This document shows positions 1 through 9,389 of a DNA stretch of 64,000 nt, in pieces. The stretch's first letter is position 1. Each line of letters starts with the position of its first letter. The position numbers and the translations under genes were made by a program. The DNA comes from Igneacidithiobacillus sp041146875 (GTDB taxonomy: Bacteria > Pseudomonadota > Gammaproteobacteria > Acidithiobacillales > Acidithiobacillaceae): NCBI RefSeq assembly GCF_041146875.1, contig NZ_JBFRXP010000012.1, positions 25,899 through 89,898 on the forward strand, read 5' to 3'. The notes under the pieces were generated by a model. It saw only the letters and a program-made list of their open reading frames with translations, did not search any database and was not told the DNA's origin.

Positions 1-217
1 CATCTCGAAGCTCGTCGAATCCGGTCGTTACAACTCCAAAAGTGAAGTCCTGCGCGAGGGCGTGCGGCTCGTACAGGACCGTGAAGCGCGGCTTTCCGCG
101 CTGGACACCGTGATCGAACGGGCTCTCGCGGATTCCGATGCAGACAGAGGCAAGCCGGTTGATGAAGTGTTCGACCGACTTGCAGCGAAGTACCGAGCCA
201 TGGCGGAAGGGGAATGA
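1..217 (+). CDS. parD: ParD-type antitoxin, 5' end outside the window
   Basis: Only the C-terminal 71 residues are present; the reading frame enters from base 2 and stops with TGA at 215-217. The visible part begins with ISKLVESGRYNSKSEVLREG, the helix and turn characteristic of ParD/CopG ribbon-helix-helix antitoxins, followed by a charged helix that normally wraps the toxin. The stop overlaps the ATG of the next gene (ATGA), as usual in parDE operons. In this family the antitoxin binds and neutralises ParE and represses its own promoter. The N-terminal DNA-binding strand is missing because of the window edge, so the start and operator cannot be seen. Confidence 0.85.
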   Translation, partial: ISKLVESGRYNSKSEVLREGVRLVQDREARLSALDTVIERALADSDADRGKPVDEVFDRLAAKYRAMAEGE

Positions 218-519
218 TCGTCCACATCCTTCCCGATGCGGAGTTAGACCTTGAGGCCATCGGTGACTATATTGCCCGTGACAACCCGCGCCGCGCGCTG
301 AACTTCATGGCGGAGCTACGCGAGAAATGCTTTGCCCTCGCCAGCATGCCGCTCGCTTTCCCCTTGGTACCGCGTTACGAGAAGCGAGGTGTGCGTCATC
401 GCGTGTACGGGAACTATCAAATTTTCTACCGCCTGATTGGGACACCGGTCGAACGCATAGACGTGCTGCACGTCTTGCACAGCGCCCGCGATTACCTCCC
501 GATCTTGTTTCCCGATTGA
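214..519 (+). CDS. parE: ParE/RelE-family toxin
   Basis: A 101-residue protein of the RelE/ParE fold, usual length for ParE. It starts with a beta strand and helix (MIVHILPDAELDLEAIGDYI) and has the family's conserved core GVRHRVYGNYQIFYRL and the C-terminal strand VLHVLHSARDY. ParE toxins inhibit DNA gyrase, whereas RelE relatives cleave mRNA. Pairing with a ParD-like antitoxin favours ParE. It is translationally coupled to the antitoxin through an ATGA overlap. The frame is intact, so the module is probably functional. Confidence 0.88.
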   Translation: MIVHILPDAELDLEAIGDYIARDNPRRALNFMAELREKCFALASMPLAFPLVPRYEKRGVRHRVYGNYQIFYRLIGTPVERIDVLHVLHSARDYLPILFPD

Positions 520-664
520 CTCGGCGGTGGACGCATACAACTCTCGGGCTCGCCCCAAACACTCCATCCGAGCGTGTACTATTCTATAGACGTATCCAAT
601 TATATCTTTGTGCTAGGCCGCCGCGGCGAAAGTGAACCCCTTAATTTCCCCTGGAGGGCAGGGT

Positions 665-2056
665 ATGAATGAGATGTCTACAGATGTACTGATCATTGGT
701 GGCGGGCCCGCGGGCATGATGTGCGGCATCACTGCCGCGCAGTTTTCGCCGCACAAGCAAGTACTCGTTGTGCGCCCGGAGAGCGATGCCGTGATTCCCT
801 GCGGCATCCCCTACATCTTCGGTACCCTGGGCGGCACCGACGAGGATATGGCCGGGCGTGCGCCACTATTGGCCGCCGGTGGCAAGCTCCAGACTGGTAG
901 AATCAGTGAAGTGGATCGCCAGCAACAGACCGCCACCCTCGACAACGGCGATCTGATCCATTGGGAACGTCTGATTCTGGCCACCGGTGCCGACAACTTT
1001 GTTCCGCCCATCCCCGGCTTGGACCTCCCGGGTGTCTTCAGCATCCAGAAAGACTACAACTACCTTGATCAGCTCTTCAGCACCCTGATCCCGAAAGTGA
1101 AACGTCTGGCCATCATTGGTGGCGGTTTCATTGGCGTGGAATTTGCCGATGAGATCCGCAAGCGCGGCATCGAGGTGCATATCATTGAGATGCTACCACA
1201 CCTGATGCAGGCCGCCTTTGATCTCTATGCCTGTGAAGCGGTGGAGAAAGAACTGCAAAAACACGGCGTACAGATCCACACCGGCTGCAAGGTGGAAGCG
1301 GTCATTGCCGACAGTATGGGAAAACAGGTTGCCGGGGTGCAGATTGCGGGACAGGATCTGCTGGCTGTCGATGCCGTCTTGGTCGCCATCGGCACCCGCC
1401 CGCGCACCCAGTTGGCCCAGGCCATGGGCCTCACCCTGAGCCGCTCCGGCGGGGTATGGGTGGACGCCTTTCAGCGCAGCCGCGAAGACCCGAGCATCTT
1501 TGCCGTGGGGGACTGTGCCCACAAGCAGGACTTTTTCACCCGCAAGGCCAATCACGCCATGATCGCTTCGCAAGCGGCGGCGGAAGGGCGGATTGCTGGC
1601 ATGAACCTCTATGGACTGCGCGAGCTGCGCTTCAACGCCGGCTCGGTAAGCGTCTATGCCAGCGAGATCGACGGGCTAGCCTTTGGCGTTGCCGGCATGA
1701 CCGAACACCAGGCGCAGCAGGAGGGCTTCCCAATCCTCGTGGGCGAGGCGCGCCTGCCGGATCACCACCCGGCGGCCATGCCCAATACTACGGAAATCTA
1801 CTGCCGCGTCATCTTTGCGCGCGACTCCCTGCAGCTATTAGGAGGGCAGATACTGGGCGGGGCGACGACGGGCGAACTCATCAACACCATCGGCCTCGCG
1901 GTACAGATGCGCGCCACCGCTCCCGATCTGGCGAGCATGCAATTTGGCAGCCAACCGCGCCTTACGCCGTCCTTGCATCCCCTCGTCGCCGCCACCGGTG
2001 ATGCGCTACACAAACATTATCAAAGCCTGCATCCCTGTGTGGAGACACCCGGTTGA
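665..2056 (+). CDS. FAD-dependent pyridine nucleotide-disulfide oxidoreductase (CoA-disulfide reductase / NADH oxidase family)
   Basis: A 463-residue flavoprotein. The N-terminal FAD motif (VLIIGGGPAGM) is followed at about residue 40 by VIPCGIPYIFG, whose Cys matches the single redox cysteine of CoA-disulfide reductases, NADH oxidases and NADH-dependent polysulfide reductases. A second Rossmann motif for NAD(P)H (AIIGGGFIGVEFA) lies near residue 160 and the FAD-binding FAVGDCAH near 285. The C-terminal dimerisation domain is present. ATG at 665 is chosen because GGAGG lies at 653-657; an in-frame GTG at 632 would place that Shine-Dalgarno inside the gene. Substrate (CoA disulfide, O2, polysulfide or persulfide) cannot be told from sequence; sulfur metabolism would fit this organism. 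Confidence 0.85.
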   Translation: MNEMSTDVLIIGGGPAGMMCGITAAQFSPHKQVLVVRPESDAVIPCGIPYIFGTLGGTDEDMAGRAPLLAAGGKLQTGRISEVDRQQQTATLDNGDLIHWERLILATGADNFVPPIPGLDLPGVFSIQKDYNYLDQLFSTLIPKVKRLAIIGGGFIGVEFADEIRKRGIEVHIIEMLPHLMQAAFDLYACEAVEKELQKHGVQIHTGCKVEAVIADSMGKQVAGVQIAGQDLLAVDAVLVAIGTRPRTQLAQAMGLTLSRSGGVWVDAFQRSREDPSIFAVGDCAHKQDFFTRKANHAMIASQAAAEGRIAGMNLYGLRELRFNAGSVSVYASEIDGLAFGVAGMTEHQAQQEGFPILVGEARLPDHHPAAMPNTTEIYCRVIFARDSLQLLGGQILGGATTGELINTIGLAVQMRATAPDLASMQFGSQPRLTPSLHPLVAATGDALHKHYQSLHPCVETPG

Positions 2057-2086
2057 GTTATCCAAAGCAGCTACAATAGGGTCAAC

Positions 2087-3253
2087 TTACGATGGCGAGC
2101 TGGCCGCTTGGCGGAGTAGCTCCAGCCCATGCTGCAACTGTTGCCGAGGGGTTCCGTAATTGACGCGAACAAAGTTAGAGCCCCCTTCGCCAAAAGAGGG
2201 GCCCCAATTCAATCCTAAGCCGACGTCGAGAATCCTGGCTTCGATTCCCTCATCCCCAAGCCCCCAGGCGCCGAGGTCCAACCAGGCTAGATAACCAAAG
2301 TCCGGCTGGCGGAAGCGAATCTCTGGTAGATATTGATCCAAGTAAGAGTGCAAGAGTAGGGCGTTTTCAGCAAGATACTCTTGTAGCGCGTGTAACCATG
2401 GCGCACCCTCTCGCCAAGCAGCACGCATGGCGGCTTTGGCAAAGGTATGCGTACCGAGGATACCACTACGTCGCAGTTCTTCGACAAACCTTGCCTTTTG
2501 CGCGGCCCCTTGGAGCCAAGCAACTGCGCCACCCAAGCCAGCAATGTTGAAGCTTTTACTTGCCGACGCCAGGACGATGGCCGTGGGGTCCACCTTTCCT
2601 AGCGGGCGATGGGTTAGCTTGAGACAAGATAGATCGGCATGAATTTCGTCACTGACGATCTGCACGCCATGTCGCTGACATAGTGAGACCAGCAGTCGTA
2701 ATTCGTCCCCGGTCCACACCCGTCCTACCGGATTGTGTGGAGAACAGAGCAGCAACATGCGGGCCTGTGGCAATTTTGCCTCTAACGCGGCGAAATCCAT
2801 CTCATAGCGTAAGTCCGCATCCTTACGCAACGGCACGGAAATCAACTGTCGTCCTTGCGCTTCTACCGCCGCAAAAAATGGAGGATAGATCGGTGGCATA
2901 ATAACGATTCCATCTCCCGGCTGGGAAAACGCGCGCACTGCAGCATATAACGCCGGAACAACACCTTGAACCAGAACGATTTCCTCCCGATTCACCGCCC
3001 AAGAGTACCGCCTTTGCCACCAGTCCGCCGCCGCTTCCTGTACCCTTTCATCATGATCTGGATACCCCAATACTGGTTCTGCAAGCCGCCGTTCCAAGGC
3101 TTGCAAAATACAGGGAGCGGCCGCAAAGTCCATATCAGCCACCCACATGGGGAAAACTGGTTTGCCAAATTTTTTTTGCGCTCCAGCCCATTTGACGCTG
3201 TCGGTATGCTGGCGATCCACAACCGCATCAAAATCGAATAGCGCATCAGTCAT
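2087..3253 (-). CDS. patB: PatB/MalY-type PLP-dependent C-S lyase (cystathionine beta-lyase)
   Basis: A 388-residue fold-type I aminotransferase-like enzyme. It shows the MalY/PatB signatures WVADMDF near residue 37, SPHNPVGRVW at about 171 and SDEIHADL at 201. The PLP lysine is in SASKSFNIAGL (about K233). These enzymes cleave cystathionine or cysteine conjugates to pyruvate, ammonia and a thiol. It lies 34 bases downstream of bcsZ on the same strand, so it may be read through from the exopolysaccharide operon, though nothing links its reaction to polymer synthesis. It converges on the flavoprotein gene with 30 bases between stops and no obvious terminator. Confidence 0.9.
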   Translation of the reverse strand: MTDALFDFDAVVDRQHTDSVKWAGAQKKFGKPVFPMWVADMDFAAAPCILQALERRLAEPVLGYPDHDERVQEAAADWWQRRYSWAVNREEIVLVQGVVPALYAAVRAFSQPGDGIVIMPPIYPPFFAAVEAQGRQLISVPLRKDADLRYEMDFAALEAKLPQARMLLLCSPHNPVGRVWTGDELRLLVSLCQRHGVQIVSDEIHADLSCLKLTHRPLGKVDPTAIVLASASKSFNIAGLGGAVAWLQGAAQKARFVEELRRSGILGTHTFAKAAMRAAWREGAPWLHALQEYLAENALLLHSYLDQYLPEIRFRQPDFGYLAWLDLGAWGLGDEGIEARILDVGLGLNWGPSFGEGGSNFVRVNYGTPRQQLQHGLELLRQAASSPS

Positions 3254-3287
3254 GGATTTTTCCTACGATAATCAAAATACAAGCCAC

Positions 3288-4466
3288 CTATTTCTCGGCC
3301 CAACTGGGATGGACATTTCCGTGAGGCCCCATACGATAGGCATGATCGTACCAGCCCAGCGCAAATAGGGCGAGATTCTGGTTGTAATAGTGTACTGGAG
3401 GGCGCCCATAAACGCCCGTATTGGGGTCTTTTTCTCGCGCCAGACGCTGTAATTGAATGGAAATGGATTTTTGCATCTGATAGCGCGCCAAAAAAGGAAT
3501 GATAGCCGCCGAGAATCCGCTGGGCCCAATCCCCTCTCCCTTCCCAGTCAAAACGTTCACTTTTAGTGGCGGGAGATCGTTAGACTGCATATATAGCGCC
3601 ATTCCCCACAATGCATCCAGCACCGCCTTTGCACCTATCGTAGATGGGTCCGTCATCCCTGCCCACAGATAGACGCGAATAGCGTTATAACTTCCATAGA
3701 CTCCTTGTGGTGCAGGGAAAAAACCCCGATTTTCATCATAGGCAACCCATCCCGGAGAGAAGCCATTCGGCGCCGTTTTTTGAGTAACATAAGGCAGTTT
3801 ATCGAGCATTTCGGCCCATGGTCCGCCGGGCAGCTGTTGTGCCAAGGCTGCGAGCAGAAAAGGCGGCAGATAGCTTGGATTAATGATCAGCGTCGAGCCA
3901 AAATGAAAATATTTTTCTCCCGGTATCAACATTGGACCGACACCCTTCATTGGCAAGACTTCTTGCGCGGCAATATGCTGCGCCAAAGCTTTTCCCAAGC
4001 GAGTGTAATCGGGATTTTTCCACAAACGACCGGCCTGCAGTAAATCATAAGCAATCCAAAGATCCGAATCTGCCGCATGGTTTTCGCTCAATAGTCCCCA
4101 TTTCCCATCTTTGTTTTTGCCCCAACGCCAAGCTGGTAGATTCTTTGCGAGATCACCCTGGGCAAGATTGCTCTGTGTCCACGCCAGGATTCGCGCGAAG
4201 ACCTGCGGTTCATTCGCAACCAAAGCAAAGAATAACGCGTAAGACTGTCCCTCCGATGTAGTGATTCCACCCTCATACCAATCGATAACACGACCGGATT
4301 GCGGGTCTACGAAAACCCGTTGGTAATCCGTCCAAAAATGCTGCCAATCAGTCACGCCATCCGCCCGCGCCTGAGGAATCAACAAACTGAGCAGGACAAA
4401 GCCCAGTACAACTGGAGATAGTGCCCGTCCTACGCGCCCGGGCCATTGCCATATCCTTGCCTTCAT
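3288..4466 (-). CDS. bcsZ: Periplasmic endo-beta-1,4-glucanase of the cellulose synthase operon, GH8
   Basis: A 392-residue glycoside hydrolase family 8 protein with a cleavable signal peptide (hydrophobic stretch ending PQARA). The GH8 N-terminal catalytic region is visible as GGITTSEGQSYALFFAL with the acid glutamate, and the second acidic motif as AADSDLWIAYDLL. BcsZ trims glucan in the periplasm during secretion. ATG at 4466 overlaps the bcsC stop as ATGA; an in-frame GTG at 4481 with an upstream GGGGA is an alternative that adds five residues. A beta-1,4-glucanase as last operon gene supports a beta-glucan-type product. Confidence 0.9.
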   Translation of the reverse strand: MKARIWQWPGRVGRALSPVVLGFVLLSLLIPQARADGVTDWQHFWTDYQRVFVDPQSGRVIDWYEGGITTSEGQSYALFFALVANEPQVFARILAWTQSNLAQGDLAKNLPAWRWGKNKDGKWGLLSENHAADSDLWIAYDLLQAGRLWKNPDYTRLGKALAQHIAAQEVLPMKGVGPMLIPGEKYFHFGSTLIINPSYLPPFLLAALAQQLPGGPWAEMLDKLPYVTQKTAPNGFSPGWVAYDENRGFFPAPQGVYGSYNAIRVYLWAGMTDPSTIGAKAVLDALWGMALYMQSNDLPPLKVNVLTGKGEGIGPSGFSAAIIPFLARYQMQKSISIQLQRLAREKDPNTGVYGRPPVHYYNQNLALFALGWYDHAYRMGPHGNVHPSWAEK

Positions 4467-7291
4467 GGATTGAGTCGCCACATATTCCCCAAAAGCGCAG
4501 CCAGAGAAAGGGTTCTAGGCATCAGACCAGAAAAGACGTAGCGAATTCCCACACCGACGTTGGTTTGGGAAAACGCCGGATTCGCCTGATAACTAGCACT
4601 GCTATCTAGATACCAATTTTGCCCAATTTTCTGGGTAACACGCAGGTCAATGCTGCCCGATATATTGCTATTATCTGCAGCGGCAAATTCCCCAATGGCC
4701 CCGCCGCCAGCCGCCAGTGAGAAGCCTTGCAGCGCAGAAGCTCCAATGAGTGGGGCTGCAGCGGTGCGTGCCCATTGGTAACCGATCCCAGCCGCAAGCG
4801 ATAATGACCCACCGTCCCACCAATGGCTTACCGCTACCGCAAGTTGCGGCTGTAACAACCATTTTGGACTGTAGTAATTGCCATATCCTGGGGTGGTAAA
4901 GTTTTCGTTCCGCGCGTAACCCTCTGAGTATAATGCCGGTCCCACGGCAGACCACCAGGATTCGTTTACAACAACCGGCTTCATCGCCGATAGGTAGCTC
5001 GTCCAACCATAGTTGCTACGAATATTGTGACCCGTAATCGCATTGAAATGAACGGTAGCCAAGTAATTCCAGGACATTGTTTTTTGCCCGGCATAATAAC
5101 CATTGATCCCAACCTGATTGCGCATCGCCGCACCCCACTCGTAAGGTATGGATTGCGCGCTTTTTCCAGGCTCATTCAGCGTCAAAAAGCCCCGGGTTCC
5201 ATTATAGGAAATCCAGCTTTGCCGCAGCGCATCACGCAATGCGTCTACCGCCAAGTATGAGCCTTTGGATCCTATATTGTGCTGATATTGCAAAACGGCC
5301 TGCGGCGAACCACCGCCGATGCTGCTCGGCGAAGTCCAACCGAATCCAACACGCCATTGATATTCAGGCAAGAGGTCGTCAATACCAAGCAAAATACTGG
5401 GTGCACGCCAGTTAGACAACGATCCAGATGGCACAAAGCCAAGCGACTGCGCTGCACCAAACGGAGTTGTCGATTGCACGGAATCCACATTGGAGTTTAA
5501 CCAGGAGCCATGTAACTGTGCGAATGCTGAGTAATGCCAGTTCAATCCCCATTGCGCCAAAACGCCAGGCGCAATCTCTTGCAGGCGGCTACTTCCAGCA
5601 CCCCGCCCACCGCGTTGCATCCAACCCGCGCCCAGCAATAGGAAGCTGGCGCGTTTCGCTGGCAAGATAACCTGCCCCTTCGCGTTCATGCGCCAGGTGA
5701 TTTTATTGATATTGTCCAAATTAGCGGCCATCGCTGGCATGGGCAAGTATGTCGACAAAGCCCCGGGGACTTGCTGCGCCAACAGATAAGCCGAGGCAAG
5801 TGATTTAGTGTTATAGTCCGCAAGGGCAACGCCTGCTGCATTATCGGAATTGGGCTCCGCGCGGTACAAAGAATGGAACATTTCGCTCGCATGCGAGTAC
5901 TCATGTAGGTGAATAAGCGACCATGCGCTTATACTCTGCATCCCGGCTGAGAGTGGCTGTTTGCTTCTCAACTCCCGCAAATAATACAATGTCTGCTCAT
6001 AGTCTTTGTGCTGAAAGGCGTTTACCGCACGTTGTTGAAAATACCATCCATATAGGGTGCGTGCTGGTGTTGATTCGGGCGGGAGGTGTGCCATAGCTTC
6101 TCCAGCCTGTACGGTGGCACCATCGGCCATAGCTAATGTACCGGCAGTCTGCCAATCTTCTTCTTTCCCAGACCAGCGAGCCGCCAAGAACCACCACTGT
6201 AATGCCGAGGCACTATGTTTCAGTGCGCCCTGAATGGCGGCAATCAATCTCGCGTCGCTGGGGCGCTTGGCCCGTTCGATCTCGGCGATCTGCGGCATTA
6301 ACAGCAACCAGGCGCGCATATTCTGCCCCTGCGCATGCCAGCGCGCAGCAATACCTAACAGGTAATTCAGATGCCAGCGTTCCAATTGCGTCGTTGCATC
6401 CGGATATTTCTCCTTCGCGGTTTTGTAAAGGCTGTTAACCGCAAACTCGGGCAGCACCTCACTCGCGTCATTAAGAAGCAATTGCGTGCGTGCAAGATTT
6501 TTACTTGTTTGTATCTGCGAATAGTAATATCGACTTGCTTGCAGAGGATTGCCAGAAAGCGCTTGCGCGTGGGCAAGTAAAAGGGCGTTCTCGGGGTACT
6601 TTGCGGAGGAAAAGACCAGTGGATAGCGCTGAGCCAACGCAATGACAGCATTCCAGTCATTTTTCTTTGCCAAATCTGGGACGCTATCTGCAGCTTGATC
6701 CGTCTCTACCACCCTCAGCAGTGCCGGCGATGGGTGATATCCAGGGATTTCACTTTCCGCATTTTTAATTTTTGTGCGCATTTCGCTGGCAGTTGCGCGC
6801 TGCTGTAAGTCCCACCAAAGCCGGCGATCCATCAACACAGATTGCATGCTGATCTGATCTTTCTGCTCCTGCAACGCCTCCGGCCCCTTGGCATAGCGCG
6901 AGGTAAAACGCCGCAGTTCCTGCGTCGCATGTTCTATGCTACCGTGCTTTATTTCCTGCCACACCTTTAGTTCTGATAGAACAAAATCCATCTCGGCGTT
7001 CGGATGCCAGCCGTGATATTTCGCTTCTGTAGACTGTATCTCGGCTGTTGCCAACGCGATGTTTTTTTGATTTATTTTCTCCCAGATGTTCTTTACCGCC
7101 GCATCTAGCTCAGGCGAACTCGACCCTTTCTCGCCACTGATCTGCTCAACCAGGTTACTTGATTCATGGTGATTCACAACCGCTGCGAATACCGGTCGAC
7201 TGGCAATCCAAATGAACAGTAGAAGAACCAAGCCCAACAACCTTCCAGTGACAAGGCCAACATAGAACCGGCTTTGATCGTTACTGTCCAT
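4463..7291 (-). CDS. bcsC: Cellulose synthase operon protein C: periplasmic TPR scaffold plus outer-membrane barrel
   Basis: A 942-residue exporter. A signal sequence (hydrophobic stretch ending PVFA) is followed by roughly 550 residues of helical TPR-like repeats. The last 350 or so residues are aromatic-rich alternating strands typical of the BcsC C-terminal porin, with motifs such as GYGNYYSPKWLLQPQLAV and a long glycine-rich loop. It forms the outer-membrane pore and periplasmic tunnel for the nascent glucan. ATG at 7291 is preceded by GGAGGA at a five-base spacing; the frame remains open upstream but that start lies deep in bcsB. It overlaps bcsB by 11 bases and bcsZ by 4, indicating one operon. 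It is shorter than the roughly 1150-residue enterobacterial BcsC, so it has fewer TPRs. Confidence 0.88.
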   Translation of the reverse strand: MDSNDQSRFYVGLVTGRLLGLVLLLFIWIASRPVFAAVVNHHESSNLVEQISGEKGSSSPELDAAVKNIWEKINQKNIALATAEIQSTEAKYHGWHPNAEMDFVLSELKVWQEIKHGSIEHATQELRRFTSRYAKGPEALQEQKDQISMQSVLMDRRLWWDLQQRATASEMRTKIKNAESEIPGYHPSPALLRVVETDQAADSVPDLAKKNDWNAVIALAQRYPLVFSSAKYPENALLLAHAQALSGNPLQASRYYYSQIQTSKNLARTQLLLNDASEVLPEFAVNSLYKTAKEKYPDATTQLERWHLNYLLGIAARWHAQGQNMRAWLLLMPQIAEIERAKRPSDARLIAAIQGALKHSASALQWWFLAARWSGKEEDWQTAGTLAMADGATVQAGEAMAHLPPESTPARTLYGWYFQQRAVNAFQHKDYEQTLYYLRELRSKQPLSAGMQSISAWSLIHLHEYSHASEMFHSLYRAEPNSDNAAGVALADYNTKSLASAYLLAQQVPGALSTYLPMPAMAANLDNINKITWRMNAKGQVILPAKRASFLLLGAGWMQRGGRGAGSSRLQEIAPGVLAQWGLNWHYSAFAQLHGSWLNSNVDSVQSTTPFGAAQSLGFVPSGSLSNWRAPSILLGIDDLLPEYQWRVGFGWTSPSSIGGGSPQAVLQYQHNIGSKGSYLAVDALRDALRQSWISYNGTRGFLTLNEPGKSAQSIPYEWGAAMRNQVGINGYYAGQKTMSWNYLATVHFNAITGHNIRSNYGWTSYLSAMKPVVVNESWWSAVGPALYSEGYARNENFTTPGYGNYYSPKWLLQPQLAVAVSHWWDGGSLSLAAGIGYQWARTAAAPLIGASALQGFSLAAGGGAIGEFAAADNSNISGSIDLRVTQKIGQNWYLDSSASYQANPAFSQTNVGVGIRYVFSGLMPRTLSLAALLGNMWRLNP

Positions 7292-9389
7292 GAGATTCCT
7301 CCATACGCCAACGCCGACGCCTGTTTTTAATAATTGCCCAACCAGAAAGTGCGCCTCCTGCGACGAGCAGGAGCGCAATTAATATCCACCAGTATGGTTG
7401 GACGGAAAATAGATAAATCCAGTACCATGGACTGTCTTTTTTACCATATATTTTTTGTCCACCAAATAGCGTTGAGCGATATTCCCCCCCCTTATCGAGC
7501 CAGGCGAAATTGCCGCTAAGAGTGTGCCAGCTTTTCGTGTTGACAAGCTGCCAAGCGGCTGTTGCGAAATGTGCGGCGTCACGCGCCGCAAATAAAACTT
7601 TCCACGTCCGACCATGCGGATCATTGGGGCTTTCCAAGAGAAACGCGGATGGTTGTTGCCCCTCCACTCCACTCCAAGAACTGGTGGAACTACCAAGCTG
7701 CCAACGTAATCCGGTGCGCGTCAACTGCAGCGGCGCGCCCACTAGTTGGGATTTGGAAAGGTCTGGCAACGTCCCAAGGACGATCTCATTGGACCCGCTC
7801 AGGGAATCACCGATTTGCGCGCTAGCGGCGGGTAGGTTACTCCTCGAAGCCTGAGCCAAGCGTGCAAACAGAGTAAGCCCCGCGCTTACCTCCTGTGCTG
7901 ACGGATCAAGGTAGGCCACCCCCAGTTTTTCTCCATCCGTGCGCACCAAGGGATAGCCCGTGCGGGCAAATAATCGCAAATCAGGCAGCATCGCATAGTC
8001 ATGGGTCTTGGGAATATGCAACGTCGAGCCGGGGAGCAATTTAGTTGTCCCACCGGTAACTTCCAAGCTGATATGGTTGGTTCCGGCATCCAGGGTTGAA
8101 AATGGCACCTTTGTCTCATAGTGTCCCGCACCAAGGCCCAAATGCCATTGTGATATCCATTCACCATTCGCGCGAATGGTAACCAATGGTGGGTTTTGCG
8201 TTGTTCCACTCGGCGCAACATCGAGATTTAATTTCATCGTCATCTGCGCCTGACGGTCCGCAAATTGCCCGCCGGGCATCCAAAAGGAAAAATGAATCAA
8301 GTTGGCGGCCAACTCCTCCGCGCTATTCGTATCCAAATTCACCTTATTAATAGGGACCTCGGTTCCCGGTCGCAAGACGGCGGCGAGTTGATCACCCTGT
8401 CGCATATCGCTCGCCAAAGGCAAGTGCTTTGGCACTTGCCACACGGCGCCAGCAGGCACGGCATTCCGATTACTCCCGAAAGCCAGGGCTGCCTGCAGGA
8501 CTTCAGCAGGAGTGCGCCCGGTAACGATCAACTGCACACCATTCGCACCATCTTTGGGTTGGCGCAGAATTAGCTCAGGTCCTTCCGTCTTCCCAATATC
8601 TGAATAGCTATTTCCAATATCCTTTTCTGTGCCAATGACGACAGAAATTGGCACCGTGGAACTCTGGGAATCTGTATCCCCCGCCTTATCCCCAGCAACG
8701 CCAAAATTAGCCTGTACTAATAATGGCTCACTACCCCGCAGTGAAACACCTGCAACTACCTGTTGGGCTGCGGACAATAAGGTCGCGGAAACTGGACCAA
8801 GCAACTGTAGCGGCAAAATCCGTGGCTCGCTTTGATCGCTTTGGCGAAGAACCTTGTCCAAATCCGCAAAGTCTACTTGCCGCCAAGGAAGGTGGTCGAC
8901 GGTATAGCTGAGAGATGATCGATAGAGGTCAACCTGCGTCCAGACTGGCGATGCGGAAGCAACAGTTTCTGTCGTCTCTAAGCGTATAGATATTTTATGG
9001 CTCCCCGCATCGATTGGTTGATTGGTGAGGCGAATTACGGCTTGCCCTTCTGGATATTTTGGATCTTCTTTAACCGCAGCGACATCCCGTCCATCCAAAG
9101 CAACCACCAGTTCGCTACCCGGTACCGTCCCCGGACCAACAAAATAAAACAAGTGAAGTAAAACTTGCTCCGCTTTTTGGTGCGCTGGGATCACCCAGGG
9201 AATATCGAAATGGGAGTCATGCGGCGAGAGGTGGACATATTGCGGCCCATGCAAAAGGTTGGCGACGGAGTGATCGACTGTAGCAGCATTTACCCCAGCG
9301 GATACCGACATCGCCGCAAGTAGAAGGATCATCCGGCCCAGCATGCGGAGAATCCCTTGCGCCAACGGAATGTAGCTACAAAATCTCAT
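7281..9389 (-). CDS. bcsB: Cellulose synthase periplasmic subunit B
   Basis: A 702-residue protein with an N-terminal signal sequence (LLAAMSVSAGVNAA), a long beta-rich periplasmic region containing two carbohydrate-binding and flavodoxin-like repeats, and a single C-terminal membrane helix (PYWWILIALLLVAGGALSGW) followed by a basic tail. This is the BcsB architecture; the C-terminal anchor packs against BcsA and activates it. Its ATG overlaps the bcsA stop as ATGA, giving the usual coupled A-B pair. Sequence divergence in the periplasmic domain is high, so assignment rests on architecture, position and the terminal helix. Confidence 0.88.
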   Translation of the reverse strand: MRFCSYIPLAQGILRMLGRMILLLAAMSVSAGVNAATVDHSVANLLHGPQYVHLSPHDSHFDIPWVIPAHQKAEQVLLHLFYFVGPGTVPGSELVVALDGRDVAAVKEDPKYPEGQAVIRLTNQPIDAGSHKISIRLETTETVASASPVWTQVDLYRSSLSYTVDHLPWRQVDFADLDKVLRQSDQSEPRILPLQLLGPVSATLLSAAQQVVAGVSLRGSEPLLVQANFGVAGDKAGDTDSQSSTVPISVVIGTEKDIGNSYSDIGKTEGPELILRQPKDGANGVQLIVTGRTPAEVLQAALAFGSNRNAVPAGAVWQVPKHLPLASDMRQGDQLAAVLRPGTEVPINKVNLDTNSAEELAANLIHFSFWMPGGQFADRQAQMTMKLNLDVAPSGTTQNPPLVTIRANGEWISQWHLGLGAGHYETKVPFSTLDAGTNHISLEVTGGTTKLLPGSTLHIPKTHDYAMLPDLRLFARTGYPLVRTDGEKLGVAYLDPSAQEVSAGLTLFARLAQASRSNLPAASAQIGDSLSGSNEIVLGTLPDLSKSQLVGAPLQLTRTGLRWQLGSSTSSWSGVEGQQPSAFLLESPNDPHGRTWKVLFAARDAAHFATAAWQLVNTKSWHTLSGNFAWLDKGGEYRSTLFGGQKIYGKKDSPWYWIYLFSVQPYWWILIALLLVAGGALSGWAIIKNRRRRWRMEESHGQ

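Noticed and set aside
632..664. Upstream GTG start for the flavin disulfide reductase
   Set aside because: It would place the strong GGAGG at 653-657 inside the coding region; ATG 665 fits better.
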